From Phycisphaerae bacterium (GTDB lineage Bacteria; Planctomycetota; Phycisphaerae; UBA1845): a stretch of 64,000 nt of DNA. Location of the stretch: contig JAGFJJ010000010.1 in the NCBI GenBank assembly GCA_024102815.1, positions 99,423 to 163,422 of the forward strand, given 5' to 3'. A program made the position numbers and the translations under genes. Below the pieces are notes generated by a model, which saw nothing but the letters and a program-made list of their open reading frames with translations, had not been told where the DNA came from and did no database searches. Shown here piece after piece: positions 1 to 11,676 of the stretch; within the stretch, counting starts at the first letter, position 1, and each line of letters begins with the position of its first letter.

Positions 1-141
1 GCAGGTGTAAGCAAGCGAACGAAACCGCCTGTCGCGCTTGCACACCCCCTGCGACGAACAGCGTTGTCTCCTCTCCCGTGCCGAGAAGGATACCCGATCA
101 GCCGGCCCTGAAACAAGCCAGCCGGATCGGGGCGCACACCG

Positions 142-2410
<2,269 letters not shown>

Positions 2411-2416
2411 AATCAG

Positions 2417-2445
2417 GTTTTATGGGAACCAGCGCGAACCGTCAA
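2417..2445 (-). promoter_or_regulatory. Sigma-70-type promoter of thiC
   Basis: On the minus strand TTGACG (2440-2445) and TAAAAC (2417-2422) are separated by exactly 17 bases. The predicted start near 2410 coincides with the first paired base of the TPP riboswitch, which supports the call. Confidence 0.65.
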
Positions 2446-2778
2446 CTTGAATCCGCCCGAAGCGCGGGACAACCCTCGGTCCTCGGCGTCCCGTCCGTGG
2501 TTCAAGATTGCAGAGGTGATGGCACGGACCGTGGTCCATCGCGATTCGGCCCCGGCTCGCCGGGTCGGTGACCGGTCGCGTCCTTATTCGTTTCCCCCGA
2601 CTCGCCGATGTACCGCTGTCGCAGCAGTGGCCGACGCCGCTCCGCGCCCTCCGCCCGGGTTGCGTCCGCTCATCCGCCGTTGCCGTTGCGGAGACTGCTG
2701 CTCGATATTTTCGGTCCTGCGCCCCAAGTAGGTCTGCCACGCGCCGTTTCAGAAGCGCGGGCCAGGAGTAAGGTTCTG

Positions 2779-3702
2779 ATGAATGCCAAGGTGCTCGAAG
2801 GTCTCAAAAGGTCGGCCGCCGTCCCCTCTGTTCCGCAGGTCGTTACGCGGTTCCTGGAACTCATGCAGGATCCGAACTTCAAATATGATGATCTCGTCCG
2901 GGTGCTGTCCGCCGACGCAGGAACGGTGAGCGAGATCCTTCGCCTGGTGAACTCCGCGTTGTTCGGTGTTCGTCAGAAGATCGTCTCGCTGCGCCAGGCG
3001 CTGACGTTGCTCGGACCGAAGCGCACGCGTTCGCTTATCCTCGGCCGATTCCTCGTCGATCGCATGGCCCAGAAGCATCTCACCCGCCTGGACATGAGCT
3101 ATTTCTGGCGCCGCTCGCTGGCATCGTCGGTCGTGGCCAGCCGCATTGCCGACCGCATCCTTCCCAAGTTCCGCGAGGAAGTGTTCATCAGCGCATTGCT
3201 GGCGGATATCGGCCTGCCGATTCTCGCGGAATCCTTCCCCGAGGCGTACGAACCGATCAGCCGGGAATTCTGCCCGCGGGGTAAGACGTTCACGGCCGAC
3301 CAGGAAATTGAGCTCATCGAGGTCGCCCACTCCCAGGTGTCAGCGATGATCCTGAAGTACTGGGCCCTGCCGGACATGATCGCGGTCGCGGTGAACCTGC
3401 ACCAGTCGGCCAATCCCGGCGAGGGCGACACGGCAACCATCGCGCGCATTCTCAACGCATCCGATTCGATCGCGAAACTGCTTTGCGAGATTCCCGACAC
3501 GGACTCGGTCGTGCGTACGTGCATGGAGTCGGCCCGGTTCGCCCACATCGATATGGATGTTCTTGTGGAGTTGCTCCCCTCCATCGAAGCGGACATCGAG
3601 GAACTTGCGGGCGTGCTGCGAATCGACGTCATCCCCAGCAACGTATACGCCATCATCGCGAAGACGATTCACGAGAAGATTTCATCAGCGGCGATGGCCT
3701 GA
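2779..3702 (+). CDS. HDOD domain signalling protein
   Basis: A 307-residue protein that is mostly one HDOD domain: an N-terminal VPSVPQVVTRFLELMQDP segment, a central ALTLLGPKRTRSLIL helix and a C-terminal helical bundle. HDOD proteins are HD-like but non-catalytic and act in bacterial signalling, often beside motility genes. The ATG at 2779 follows AGGAG and begins where family similarity starts; the open frame reaches back to 2608 but that stretch is Arg-rich and not convincing. It stands alone, upstream of the flagellin block, and ends at a clear terminator. The partner pathway cannot be read from the sequence. Confidence 0.88.
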   Translation: MNAKVLEGLKRSAAVPSVPQVVTRFLELMQDPNFKYDDLVRVLSADAGTVSEILRLVNSALFGVRQKIVSLRQALTLLGPKRTRSLILGRFLVDRMAQKHLTRLDMSYFWRRSLASSVVASRIADRILPKFREEVFISALLADIGLPILAESFPEAYEPISREFCPRGKTFTADQEIELIEVAHSQVSAMILKYWALPDMIAVAVNLHQSANPGEGDTATIARILNASDSIAKLLCEIPDTDSVVRTCMESARFAHIDMDVLVELLPSIEADIEELAGVLRIDVIPSNVYAIIAKTIHEKISSAAMA

Positions 3703-3730
3703 CCGACTGGCCACTGCGAGGAATCGAATC

Positions 3731-3774
3731 GAGGCCGTCGGCGCTATCTGGCGCGGACGGCCTCGTTGTTTTCC
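3731..3774 (+). terminator. Intrinsic terminator after the HDOD gene
   Basis: GAGGCCGTC (3731-3739) pairs perfectly with GACGGCCTC (3756-3764), followed by GTTGTTTTCC. Confidence 0.75.
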
Positions 3775-4354
3775 AACCCCAAAGCAGCCCGGACGGCACA
3801 GGGGCAGAGCGGACCCAGTCCCTGGGGATCAAAGTCCTGTCCTACCGGAGTCGGCTTCCTTGTTCCGAGAATTCCAATCGACCCGGGCCGCAAGATTTTC
3901 GGGGGACTCACCTTCCAATCGCGAACGTCCCAAAAAAAGGCTCATGGCGAGCGTTCAGGCTCGTCGGGGACGTCCTGTAACAGGATCTGAAGGATGGCGG
4001 ATTCGACCGCGTCCTTCAGGGTCCGCTTGTGGGGTCCGAATGTACTAAAGGCCGTTTATCGGCAGGTCGATGCTTGCTTTGTTATCCCCCCTTGATTTCA
4101 CCGGGGGCGGTAAGCCGTTCGAGGCGTCATTCGCCGTCGCATGTGTATGCGGACGCCGGGCAAAGGAGTATGGGACTTGGTCGAAGCAGGACGAGGATTC
4201 GCGGCAACGACCGGTCTGCGTGGTCGAGAGGGTCACACGAACAGCCCGTCGCCGAGTAAGGATCGGCGGCAACAGTCTGCGACGCTGACTTCGTAACGGA
4301 TGGCGGTTTGCTCTCCGCGGAAACGTCGCGGCGCCTTGGGAGGCACGAACCAGG
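3775..4354 (+). other. Long non-coding leader before the first flagellin
   Basis: About 580 bases without a credible ORF. It holds a possible FliA-type promoter near 4046 and, if that is used, a 5' leader of roughly 270 bases. The GGGCAAA...GGGAC string near 4158-4176 recalls cyclic di-GMP riboswitches but lacks the rest of that fold. I see no other defined element. Confidence 0.4.
4046..4073 (+). promoter_or_regulatory. Possible sigma-28 (FliA) promoter of flagellin gene
   Basis: TAAAGGCC (4046-4053), 12 bases, then GTCGATGC (4066-4073) is a partial match to TAAAGTTT-N11-GCCGATAA. The location upstream of a flagellin favours it, but the match is imperfect. Confidence 0.3.
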
Positions 4355-5866
4355 ATGAGTCGGATCAACACCAACGTCGAATCGCTGATCGCCCGTCGCG
4401 CACTGTCCATCAACAACCAGTCGCTCAACCAGGCCCTGGGCCGGTTGAGCACCGGCCTGCGCATCAACTCGGGCAAGGACGATCCCGCCGGTCTGATCGC
4501 CTCCGAGACCTTGCGCTCCACCATCCGGGCCATCGACCAGGCCGTGGAGAACGCCAATCGCGCCGACACGATCGTCGCCGTGGCGGAGGGCGGGCTCCAG
4601 GAAATCAGCTCCCTCTTGCTCGATCTCGAAGCCCTGGTCGACCAGAGCGCCAACGACGCCGGCCTGACCGAACAAGAGATCACCGCCAATCAGAATCAGA
4701 TCGACTCCATTCTTCAGTCCATCAACCGGTTGGCCGAGGCCACGGCCTTCGGTGATCGCAAGCTGCTTAACGGCACGTTCGACTTCACAACCTCCGGCGT
4801 GAACATCAACGAGCCGACGGGCGCAACGCTCGATCACCTCGACCGCGTGCAGATTAACTCCGCCAAGATCGCCGCAGGTGCGTTCCGCCAGGTCAGCATC
4901 AGTCGCGTTACCGCCTCGACTCGCGCTTCGATCAGCGCCGTCCTCGGGGGCGGCAACGGCTCCGGCGTACGAAACGGCACGCTCGGCGACACGACCACCA
5001 TCCAGATCCGTGGTAATTACGGCTCGGAACTGCTCAGCTTCGCGTCCGGCACGGCGGCTGCCGACATTGTCACGGCCATCAACGACCGAACGAACCTCAC
5101 CGGTGTCCGTGCATCGGCTTTTCTGGGCGCCGACGGCGCCGGCACGCCGACGATCAGCTTCTCCAGCACGGAATTCGGTTCGGACGCAAGCGTCGCCGTC
5201 ACGGTCCTGGAGAACTCCGGCGCGGCCCTGGGCGACGCCATCGGCGTCAGCGACGCCAAGACCTATGGCACGGACGGGACGTTTACCATCAACGGAAACA
5301 GCGCCATCGTGGACGGCCTGAACGCGGCGGTCCGTGCCGGCGATCTTTCGCTCGACCTGACGCTCAGCGAGGCATTCGGCGGCGGAACAAGCACCGAGAC
5401 CTCGACAGCTTTCGAAATCACCGGCGGCGGTGCCACGTTCTCCATTTCGCCGACCGTGGGCCTCAGCGGACAGGAATCCGTGGGCATCGGGGAAGTTTCC
5501 ACGGCCAGACTGGGCAGCGGCGAGTCCACCGTCGGCTTCCTGTCCTCGCTCGGCACCGGACAGGCCAACGACCTCAGCAGCAAGAACTTCTCGCAGGCCC
5601 AGCGTATCGTCCGCTCCGCGATCAATCAGATCGCCAGCCTCCGCGGGCGGCTCGGCGGTTTCCAGAAGGACACGATCGCCAGCACGGTCAACTCCCTGCG
5701 TGTGGCCCGTGAAAACGTCACCGCGGCCGAGAGCGCTATCCGCGACGCCGACTTCGCCGTCGAGACGTCAAACCTCACGCGGGCACAGATCCTCGTGAAT
5801 TCGTCGACGGCCGTCCTGCAACTGGCCAACGCCGCCCCGCAGAACGTCCTCGCCCTGCTCGGCTAA
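4355..5866 (+). CDS. fliC: Flagellin, copy 1
   Basis: Structural subunit of the flagellar filament, exported by the flagellar type III system. The 503-residue protein has the conserved D0/D1 N-terminus (starts MSRINTNVESLIARRAL, with RLSTGLRINSGKDDPAG and a long helical region to about residue 140). The matching C-terminal helix carries ESAIRDADFAVETSNLTRAQ and ends NVLALLG. The variable centre includes flagellin IN-type segments (FTINGNSAIVDGLNAAV). GGGAGG precedes the ATG by about ten bases. It heads the flagellin-flagellin-fliD-fliS run and is followed by a strong terminator, so it is probably transcribed on its own at high level. Confidence 0.96.
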   Translation: MSRINTNVESLIARRALSINNQSLNQALGRLSTGLRINSGKDDPAGLIASETLRSTIRAIDQAVENANRADTIVAVAEGGLQEISSLLLDLEALVDQSANDAGLTEQEITANQNQIDSILQSINRLAEATAFGDRKLLNGTFDFTTSGVNINEPTGATLDHLDRVQINSAKIAAGAFRQVSISRVTASTRASISAVLGGGNGSGVRNGTLGDTTTIQIRGNYGSELLSFASGTAAADIVTAINDRTNLTGVRASAFLGADGAGTPTISFSSTEFGSDASVAVTVLENSGAALGDAIGVSDAKTYGTDGTFTINGNSAIVDGLNAAVRAGDLSLDLTLSEAFGGGTSTETSTAFEITGGGATFSISPTVGLSGQESVGIGEVSTARLGSGESTVGFLSSLGTGQANDLSSKNFSQAQRIVRSAINQIASLRGRLGGFQKDTIASTVNSLRVARENVTAAESAIRDADFAVETSNLTRAQILVNSSTAVLQLANAAPQNVLALLG

Positions 5867-5898
5867 TCCTGGGCAGAATAGCACGCGAATCAGCCACG

Positions 5899-5935
5899 AA
5901 CCGGCCGGGACCCCGTCCCGGCCGGTTTGTTTCTT
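5899..5935 (+). terminator. Strong intrinsic terminator after flagellin 1
   Basis: A perfect 13-bp stem, AACCGGCCGGGAC (5899-5911) with GTCCCGGCCGGTT (5915-5927), closes a CCC loop and is followed by TGTTTCTT. Confidence 0.88.
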
Positions 5936-6163
5936 CCGGCGCCGGCCACAAGGAGCAGGATTCCGATTCCGGGGCGCCTTAAGTCAAGGTCATCTCCGAA
6001 GCGTCCGAAAATCCAATTGGTTCGCGCCGCTGGGGAATACCCCTAATGCCCCTGCACGGAAAGGGACGGACCCGCGGACGAACGCCGACGAAATCAGCGA
6101 TACACGGCTGTATCGCTTACGGGGCCGGATAGATCGCCGGCCCGTCACGTCAAGGACGACGTG

Positions 6164-7615
6164 ATGAGTCGAATCAACTCCAACGTACCCGCGCTTCGCG
6201 CGATCCATCAACTGGCGCAGAACCAGGCCGATCTCAACTTGCGCCTGGAGCGCCTCAGCACCGGCCTGCGCATCAACCGCGGCCGCGATGATCCCGCCGG
6301 GCTCATCATCTCCGAGCTGCTCCGTTCCGAAATCTCCGCGACGACGCAGTCCATCGACAATTCCGCGCGGGCGAGCAACGTGCTCTCCACCGCCGAGGCC
6401 GCGCTCGCGGAAGTCTCCGCCCTTCTGTTGGACCTGCAGGAACTTGTTGTTTCTTCTGCCAACGAAGCTGGACTGTCCCAGGCCGAGATCCGCGCCAATC
6501 AGCAGGAAATCGATGCCATCCTTGAGAGCATCGATCGAATCGGACACACCACGGAATTCGCCGGTGAGCGCCTGCTCGATGGAAGCCGCGCGTATCAACT
6601 TTCCAGCGTTCCGCCGGCGGCCATTGCGTCACTCGCCTTGTATTCCGCACGCATTCCACATGGACAAACGCAGGACGTCACCGTCCGGGTCACGCAATCC
6701 GCCCAAACGGCTCGCCTTGCGTTTGTCGGGCAGACCGCCGGAGGAACGTCCACCCTGTCGGCCACGACGATTCAGATTCAGGGACGGTTCGGCAGCCAGC
6801 TCCTGAGTTTTGCCAGCGGGACGACGCTCGCCGAGGCCCGTGACGCCATCTCCGTCGTCGCGGCAGGCACCGGCGTTTCGGCCGTTGTTTCTGCGGTTGC
6901 CATCGGCACCGCCGCCAGCGCGCTCATCCTTACGAGCACGGAAGTGGGATCGGACGCGTTTGTTTCAGTCTCCGCCATCGATGGCAATTTCGTTACCACC
7001 AGCAACGCCAACACGACGTCCCGCGCTGAAGGTCAGGATGCCGGCGTCCTGATCAACGGCGCTTCGGCGTCGGTTCGCGGACTGCTTGCCGAGGTTCGCT
7101 CGGGCGCGCTCGACGCCAAGATCCACCTGACCCAGACCTTCGCTCAGACGTTGTCCTCGGCCAGCTTCTCCATCGCCGGCGGCGGCAGCGTCTTTCAGCT
7201 CACGCCGGAGGTCGCCCCCAACGGTCAGCTCTTCGTCGGCCTGGATGCGATCAACACTACAACCCTGGGCAACGCAGTAACCGGCCTGCTCTACACCGTT
7301 CGCGCCGGCGGCGAGAACGACCTGGAATCCCAGAACTATGCCACGGCCCAGCGCATCGTGGACGAAGCGATCAACCAGGTCGCTTCATCGCGCGGACGAA
7401 TCGGCTCCTACGTTCGCAACATTATCGATCCCAACGTGCGGGCGCAGCAGGTCGCACTGGAAAATGTGACTGCGTCGGAATCGGTCATCCGGGACGCCGA
7501 CCTGGCCGAGGAAGTATCCGCCCTGACCCGCGCCCAGATTCTCGTCCAGAGCACCCAGAGCGTGCTCCAGATCGCCAATTCCGTCCCCAATCTGGTCCTC
7601 GCCTTGCTCTCCTGA
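6164..7615 (+). CDS. fliC: Flagellin, copy 2
   Basis: Second filament subunit, 483 residues. The D0/D1 ends are flagellin-like (MSRINSNVPALRAIHQLAQ, RLSTGLRINRGRDDPAGL; C-terminal ESVIRDADLAEEVSALTRAQ and a terminal VLALLS). The central domain differs strongly from copy 1. The ATG at 6164 aligns with the start of copy 1; an in-frame GTG at 6161 directly before it is possible. AAGGAC lies upstream. Two unlike flagellins in tandem suggest a mixed filament or segmental use of each subunit, but the sequence does not decide this. Confidence 0.95.
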   Translation: MSRINSNVPALRAIHQLAQNQADLNLRLERLSTGLRINRGRDDPAGLIISELLRSEISATTQSIDNSARASNVLSTAEAALAEVSALLLDLQELVVSSANEAGLSQAEIRANQQEIDAILESIDRIGHTTEFAGERLLDGSRAYQLSSVPPAAIASLALYSARIPHGQTQDVTVRVTQSAQTARLAFVGQTAGGTSTLSATTIQIQGRFGSQLLSFASGTTLAEARDAISVVAAGTGVSAVVSAVAIGTAASALILTSTEVGSDAFVSVSAIDGNFVTTSNANTTSRAEGQDAGVLINGASASVRGLLAEVRSGALDAKIHLTQTFAQTLSSASFSIAGGGSVFQLTPEVAPNGQLFVGLDAINTTTLGNAVTGLLYTVRAGGENDLESQNYATAQRIVDEAINQVASSRGRIGSYVRNIIDPNVRAQQVALENVTASESVIRDADLAEEVSALTRAQILVQSTQSVLQIANSVPNLVLALLS

Positions 7616-7820
7616 TAACTGATACACGCGTCATACTCGTGCCTGAGAGCGTCCTCTCGCAGCCTATTCGAATACGAGAGGCACTCCCGCACTCAATCCT
7701 GAAGGGAGTTTGCGGACCGTGCCGATAACAGACATGGGTTGCGGTGCGCGCTCGTCCGATACTCCGGGGACCCGTTTCCACGACCAGCGCTACCCACCCC
7801 CCTGAACCAAGGCAGGCGTT

Positions 7821-10800
7821 ATGAGCGGAATCTCCAGTGGCATCGGACTCGTTTCCGGCATCAATACCGCGCAGTTGATCGATCAGCTCATCGAGCTGGA
7901 GCGCGGGCCGATCAAAGCGCTGCAGAAACGGGTCACCGGCATTGACACGCAGCGAACGGCACTGGCGGCGTTGTCGGCCTCACTCCTCGCCCTTCGCCAG
8001 GCAGCCGCTCGTTTCGATGACAAGAATTTCTTCCGGGGATTCAAGACCATCAGCAGCAACGAATCCATCCTTACCGCCCAGGCCACTTCCGATGCAGCCC
8101 CCGGTTCTTACCGCTTTCGCGTTCAATCATTGGTTTCGAATCACGCCGTGGTCAGTCGCGGCTTTGCGGACGCCGATCAGACCCCCGTCGGATCCGGCAC
8201 CCTCACCATCGAAGTCGGCGGTCGCGTGGACCCCGATACCAAGTTGGCCGTGCTCAATGGCGGCTCGGGCGTACGTCGCGGAACCGTCGTGATCACCGAC
8301 CGTGCCGGCAATTCGGCCGAGATCGATCTCACGCGCGCCGTCACCGTGACGGACGTGCTCGACGCAATCAACAACGCTGCGGGAATCAACGTCCGCGCTC
8401 GCGTCACCGGCGTGGACGGTAATGGAGCCTCAGGAGAGCGCATCGTCATTGAAGACCAGAACGAATTCGCCGAAGGATCGACCGCCGGCCGCCTGATCGT
8501 GGCTGACAAGGCCAGCGGTACAACCGCGACCGATCTGGGCATCGCCGGCAGCACGACCACGGCGCGGCTCGACGGACTGGACCTGATCCATCTGGACGAT
8601 GCCACACCGTTGTCTTTCTTGAACGACGGCAACGGCATCGGGCGGACGACGCAGCTACAGCCCGGCGCGGACCTCAGCTTCAGCACCAGCGACGGCGACT
8701 TCGACGTCAACCTGAACGGAATCCTCGCCCAGAATCTCAACACCGACCTGCGGGCGTTAAACAACGGGAACGGTGTCCGGCTTGGTGTCATCCGCATCAC
8801 CGATCGCGCCGGGAAGTCCGTCGAGATCGACTTGGCGGATCCCGACCAGGATCCCATCCGTACGGTGGCCGACCTGCGGAATCGAATCAACAGTGCGACG
8901 GAAGCGGCCGGCGTCTCCGTGCGGCTCGGCCTGGTCAACTCGAGCTTTCAGATCACCGACAACACCGGCCTGACGGGCGAAAATGCCAAGAAGCTGATCG
9001 TCGAGGATGTGAGCGGAAACACGACGGCAGACTTGGGCATCTCGGGAAATGTCTCGTCCTCCTCCATCGTGGGGCGCGACGCCTATCGAATTGCGAGCAT
9101 CGGCGATGTACTTCGGGCAATCAACTACGCGACGGGCAACGACGGAATCGTGGAAGCGAGCATCTCCGCCGATGGAAACGGTATTGTTCTCACCGCGCTT
9201 GACCCGGCGGTTTCCGTACAGGTCAATGCCGGCGACTCCACCGCCGCCCGCGATCTGGGAATTGAAGGTCTGACGTTCGGCGGCGACCAAGCCGGTGCGA
9301 CCGCCTCTTCGCGCCCCCTGCTGGGCGGACTCAACAGCGTCCTCCTGAATTCCCTTCGCGGCGGGCGCGGCATCACGACGGGCGTCATCACGCTGACCGA
9401 TGCCGCCGGTCAATCCGGTGATGTCGACCTGACCAGCGCCCGTACGCTCCAGGACGTCATCGACCTCATCAATACCGCTACGGAAGGAAGCGGACTCGGG
9501 CTGTCCGCCTCCATCAACGCCGCCCGCAATGGAATCCAGCTCACCGACGATTCCGGCGGCAGCGGAAACGTCATCGTGGCCGATCAATCCGGCTCACTTG
9601 CGGCCGACCTCGGTCTGGCCGGAACGCATTCGCTCGGAGCGCGGCGCTCCATCAACGGCGGCAACGCCCAGTTCCAGTACATCACGGAGAACACCCTACT
9701 CTCCGAGTTCAACAACGGCGCGGGTGTGGAGATCGGCTCGTTCAACATTACCGACTCGGCCGGCGGCGTGCATACCGTCGCCCTTTCCGCCCTGACCAGC
9801 GACCTCGGCGACGTCATCAAGGCCATCAACGATGCGGGCGGCGGCGTAATTGAAGGGCGAATCAACGACACGGGCGACGGCCTGGTCGTTGTTGACCAGG
9901 CGGGCGGCGACGGACGACTGACCATCGAGGACGAGGAAGGCGGCCGGACAGCTCGCGATCTCAAGTTGACGGGCACGGCATCGGCCAACGAGAACTACAT
10001 CGATGGTACGCTCGAGATTCGCGTGAACGTCGGCGGGCGCGACACGCTGCGCGACCTTGTCACGCGGATCAACAACGCCGGCGGCGCGGTCGCCGCGAAT
10101 ATCGTCAATGACGGCAGCGGCGTGCGCCCCTACAGCCTGACCCTTACTTCCGAGGTCGCCGGCGCGGCGGGCGAGTTGACTGTCGACTCAGGTGACCTGG
10201 CGATTGACTTCAGCACGCTGAGCCGTCCTCGCGACGCGGTCGTCTCCGTCGGTGGAGGCGACGGTGCGTCTTCGATTCTGGTTACGGGAACGAGCAATAC
10301 GATCGAGAACGCCGTTCCCGGTCTTTCTCTCAATTTGCTCTCCGCCGGGAGTGACGAAGTAACCGTTTCCGTGACCGAGGACATCGAGTCGGTTATCGAG
10401 GACATCCGCACATTCGTCTCGCGCTACAACGACCTCCAGTCGCAGATCGATACGGCCACGGCGTTCAACCAGGAGTCGCTGGAGCGGGGACCGCTGCAAG
10501 GCGATCGCACGGTCAACCAGGTCCGTAACCGGCTCCGGTCCCTCCTGCTCCGCTCCTACGGGGACTCCAGTTCCATCAGCCGCTTGTCCGCCATCGGCAT
10601 TCGCCCGGCATTCGGAACCGGTGCAAACGCCGGTTCCTCGAACAACCGTCTGGAGTTCGACGAAGAACGCTTCCGTCAAGTCTACGCCCAGTCGCCGGAC
10701 CGCGTCGCGGAGCTGTTCTCCTCGCCCGACACCGGCTTCGGCGCGGTGATCGACGGCGTCATGGACGAGCTGTCCAACGGCACCGATGGCCTGATCACGC

Positions 10801-10985
10801 AGCACGACGGCGTTCTTCTGGACCAGCAGGAATTGCTGCAGAATCGGATCGACCAGCTCAACCAACTGCTGGCCGCGAAGCGCTCGCGGCTGGAAACGCA
10901 GTTCGCAGGACTGGAATCGGCGCTGGCAGCTCTCCAGGACCAGCAGAACTCGCTCAACACGCTGGCCCAGCTTGCGGGGCAGTAG
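7821..10985 (+). CDS. fliD: Flagellar filament cap protein FliD, expanded
   Basis: FliD caps the filament tip and promotes flagellin polymerisation. The 1054-residue product has a typical FliD N-domain (SGISSGIGLVSGINTAQLID) and a C-domain from about residue 810 (TVSVTEDIESVIEDIRTFVSRYNDLQSQID, ending in a coiled coil of heptads). Between them lies a long array of related modules, each with a pattern such as NNGNGVRLGVIRITDRAG followed by an I(D/N)xxxN...INxA helix, seen near residues 146, 313, 511 and 631. E. coli FliD is about 470 residues, so some 500 residues are extra. It is followed by fliS, as is usual. Confidence 0.94.
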   Translation: MSGISSGIGLVSGINTAQLIDQLIELERGPIKALQKRVTGIDTQRTALAALSASLLALRQAAARFDDKNFFRGFKTISSNESILTAQATSDAAPGSYRFRVQSLVSNHAVVSRGFADADQTPVGSGTLTIEVGGRVDPDTKLAVLNGGSGVRRGTVVITDRAGNSAEIDLTRAVTVTDVLDAINNAAGINVRARVTGVDGNGASGERIVIEDQNEFAEGSTAGRLIVADKASGTTATDLGIAGSTTTARLDGLDLIHLDDATPLSFLNDGNGIGRTTQLQPGADLSFSTSDGDFDVNLNGILAQNLNTDLRALNNGNGVRLGVIRITDRAGKSVEIDLADPDQDPIRTVADLRNRINSATEAAGVSVRLGLVNSSFQITDNTGLTGENAKKLIVEDVSGNTTADLGISGNVSSSSIVGRDAYRIASIGDVLRAINYATGNDGIVEASISADGNGIVLTALDPAVSVQVNAGDSTAARDLGIEGLTFGGDQAGATASSRPLLGGLNSVLLNSLRGGRGITTGVITLTDAAGQSGDVDLTSARTLQDVIDLINTATEGSGLGLSASINAARNGIQLTDDSGGSGNVIVADQSGSLAADLGLAGTHSLGARRSINGGNAQFQYITENTLLSEFNNGAGVEIGSFNITDSAGGVHTVALSALTSDLGDVIKAINDAGGGVIEGRINDTGDGLVVVDQAGGDGRLTIEDEEGGRTARDLKLTGTASANENYIDGTLEIRVNVGGRDTLRDLVTRINNAGGAVAANIVNDGSGVRPYSLTLTSEVAGAAGELTVDSGDLAIDFSTLSRPRDAVVSVGGGDGASSILVTGTSNTIENAVPGLSLNLLSAGSDEVTVSVTEDIESVIEDIRTFVSRYNDLQSQIDTATAFNQESLERGPLQGDRTVNQVRNRLRSLLLRSYGDSSSISRLSAIGIRPAFGTGANAGSSNNRLEFDEERFRQVYAQSPDRVAELFSSPDTGFGAVIDGVMDELSNGTDGLITQHDGVLLDQQELLQNRIDQLNQLLAAKRSRLETQFAGLESALAALQDQQNSLNTLAQLAGQ

Positions 10986-11086
10986 CGGCCTCTTCGCCCC
11001 GCCGCGATAACCCGTAGCACGACCGGGCGCCATAACCGGCAACCGCGATCAAGCTCCAGGCGCCACTGTCCGATACTACCTGCGCC

Positions 11087-11569
11087 ATGACCGAAGCGGC
11101 TGACAATCCCTATCTGCGCGACGCCGTGATGACCGCGACCCCGGAGCAGCTCCATCTCATGCTCTATGACGGCGCCATCCGTTTCACCACGCAGGCCCGC
11201 GACGCCCTTGCGGCCAAGGACTACGCCCGCTCCTTCGACCGCCTCACCCGGGCGCAAAACATTATTTCGGAAATGCAGTCCGCCCTGAACCACGACGTGA
11301 ACCCCGAGCTTTGCCAGCGCGTCGCGTCCATCTACGCCTTTCTTTACCGCAAACTCGTCGACGCCAACGTCCAGCGCGACGTCCACGCCGTGGAGGATGC
11401 CCTCCGCGTTCTGACCATGGAACGAGAAACATGGCAGCTTCTCGTGGACAAGGTCAACGAAGTCCGCCAGACGGGCTCCCAATCGGCCCCGCGCCAGTCC
11501 CGGGAAATGACCACAGACCAATCCGACACCGACAACTCGGTCGGCCAGTCCATATGCTTCGAAGGTTGA
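11087..11569 (+). CDS. fliS: Flagellin export chaperone FliS
   Basis: FliS binds the C-terminal disordered end of flagellin and prevents premature assembly in the cytoplasm. The 160-residue protein is slightly longer than the usual 125-135. It has the family hallmarks: an N-terminal NPYLRDAVMTATPEQLHLML segment with LYDGAIRF, and an RAQNIISEMQSALNHDVNPE helix. It follows fliD by about 100 bases and probably shares its transcript. The extra length is a polar tail rich in Ser, Thr, Asp and Gln after about residue 130. Confidence 0.94.
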   Translation: MTEAADNPYLRDAVMTATPEQLHLMLYDGAIRFTTQARDALAAKDYARSFDRLTRAQNIISEMQSALNHDVNPELCQRVASIYAFLYRKLVDANVQRDVHAVEDALRVLTMERETWQLLVDKVNEVRQTGSQSAPRQSREMTTDQSDTDNSVGQSICFEG

Positions 11570-11676
11570 ATCGAACGATCCCGTCGGCCCCGCCTGCTCG
11601 CGGCACAGCCTCGATATTTCCGCCCTCGCCCGTTCCTTGGCCTGCACCCCTTGCCTTCCGACGCCTGCATGTTTCA

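Noticed and set aside
4046..4066. Sigma-28 -10 box GCCGATAA on the minus strand
   Set aside because: It would drive a minus-strand gene, and none lies there; no fitting -35 box was found.
4150..4215. Possible cyclic di-GMP (GEMM) riboswitch before the flagellin
   Set aside because: Only GGGCAAA and GGGAC recall the motif; the GAAA tetraloop helix and the rest of the conserved core are not present.
7638..7690. Hairpin between flagellin 2 and fliD as terminator
   Set aside because: GTGCCT/AGGCAC and CTCTCG/CGAGAG can pair, but the fold is interrupted and no T-run follows.
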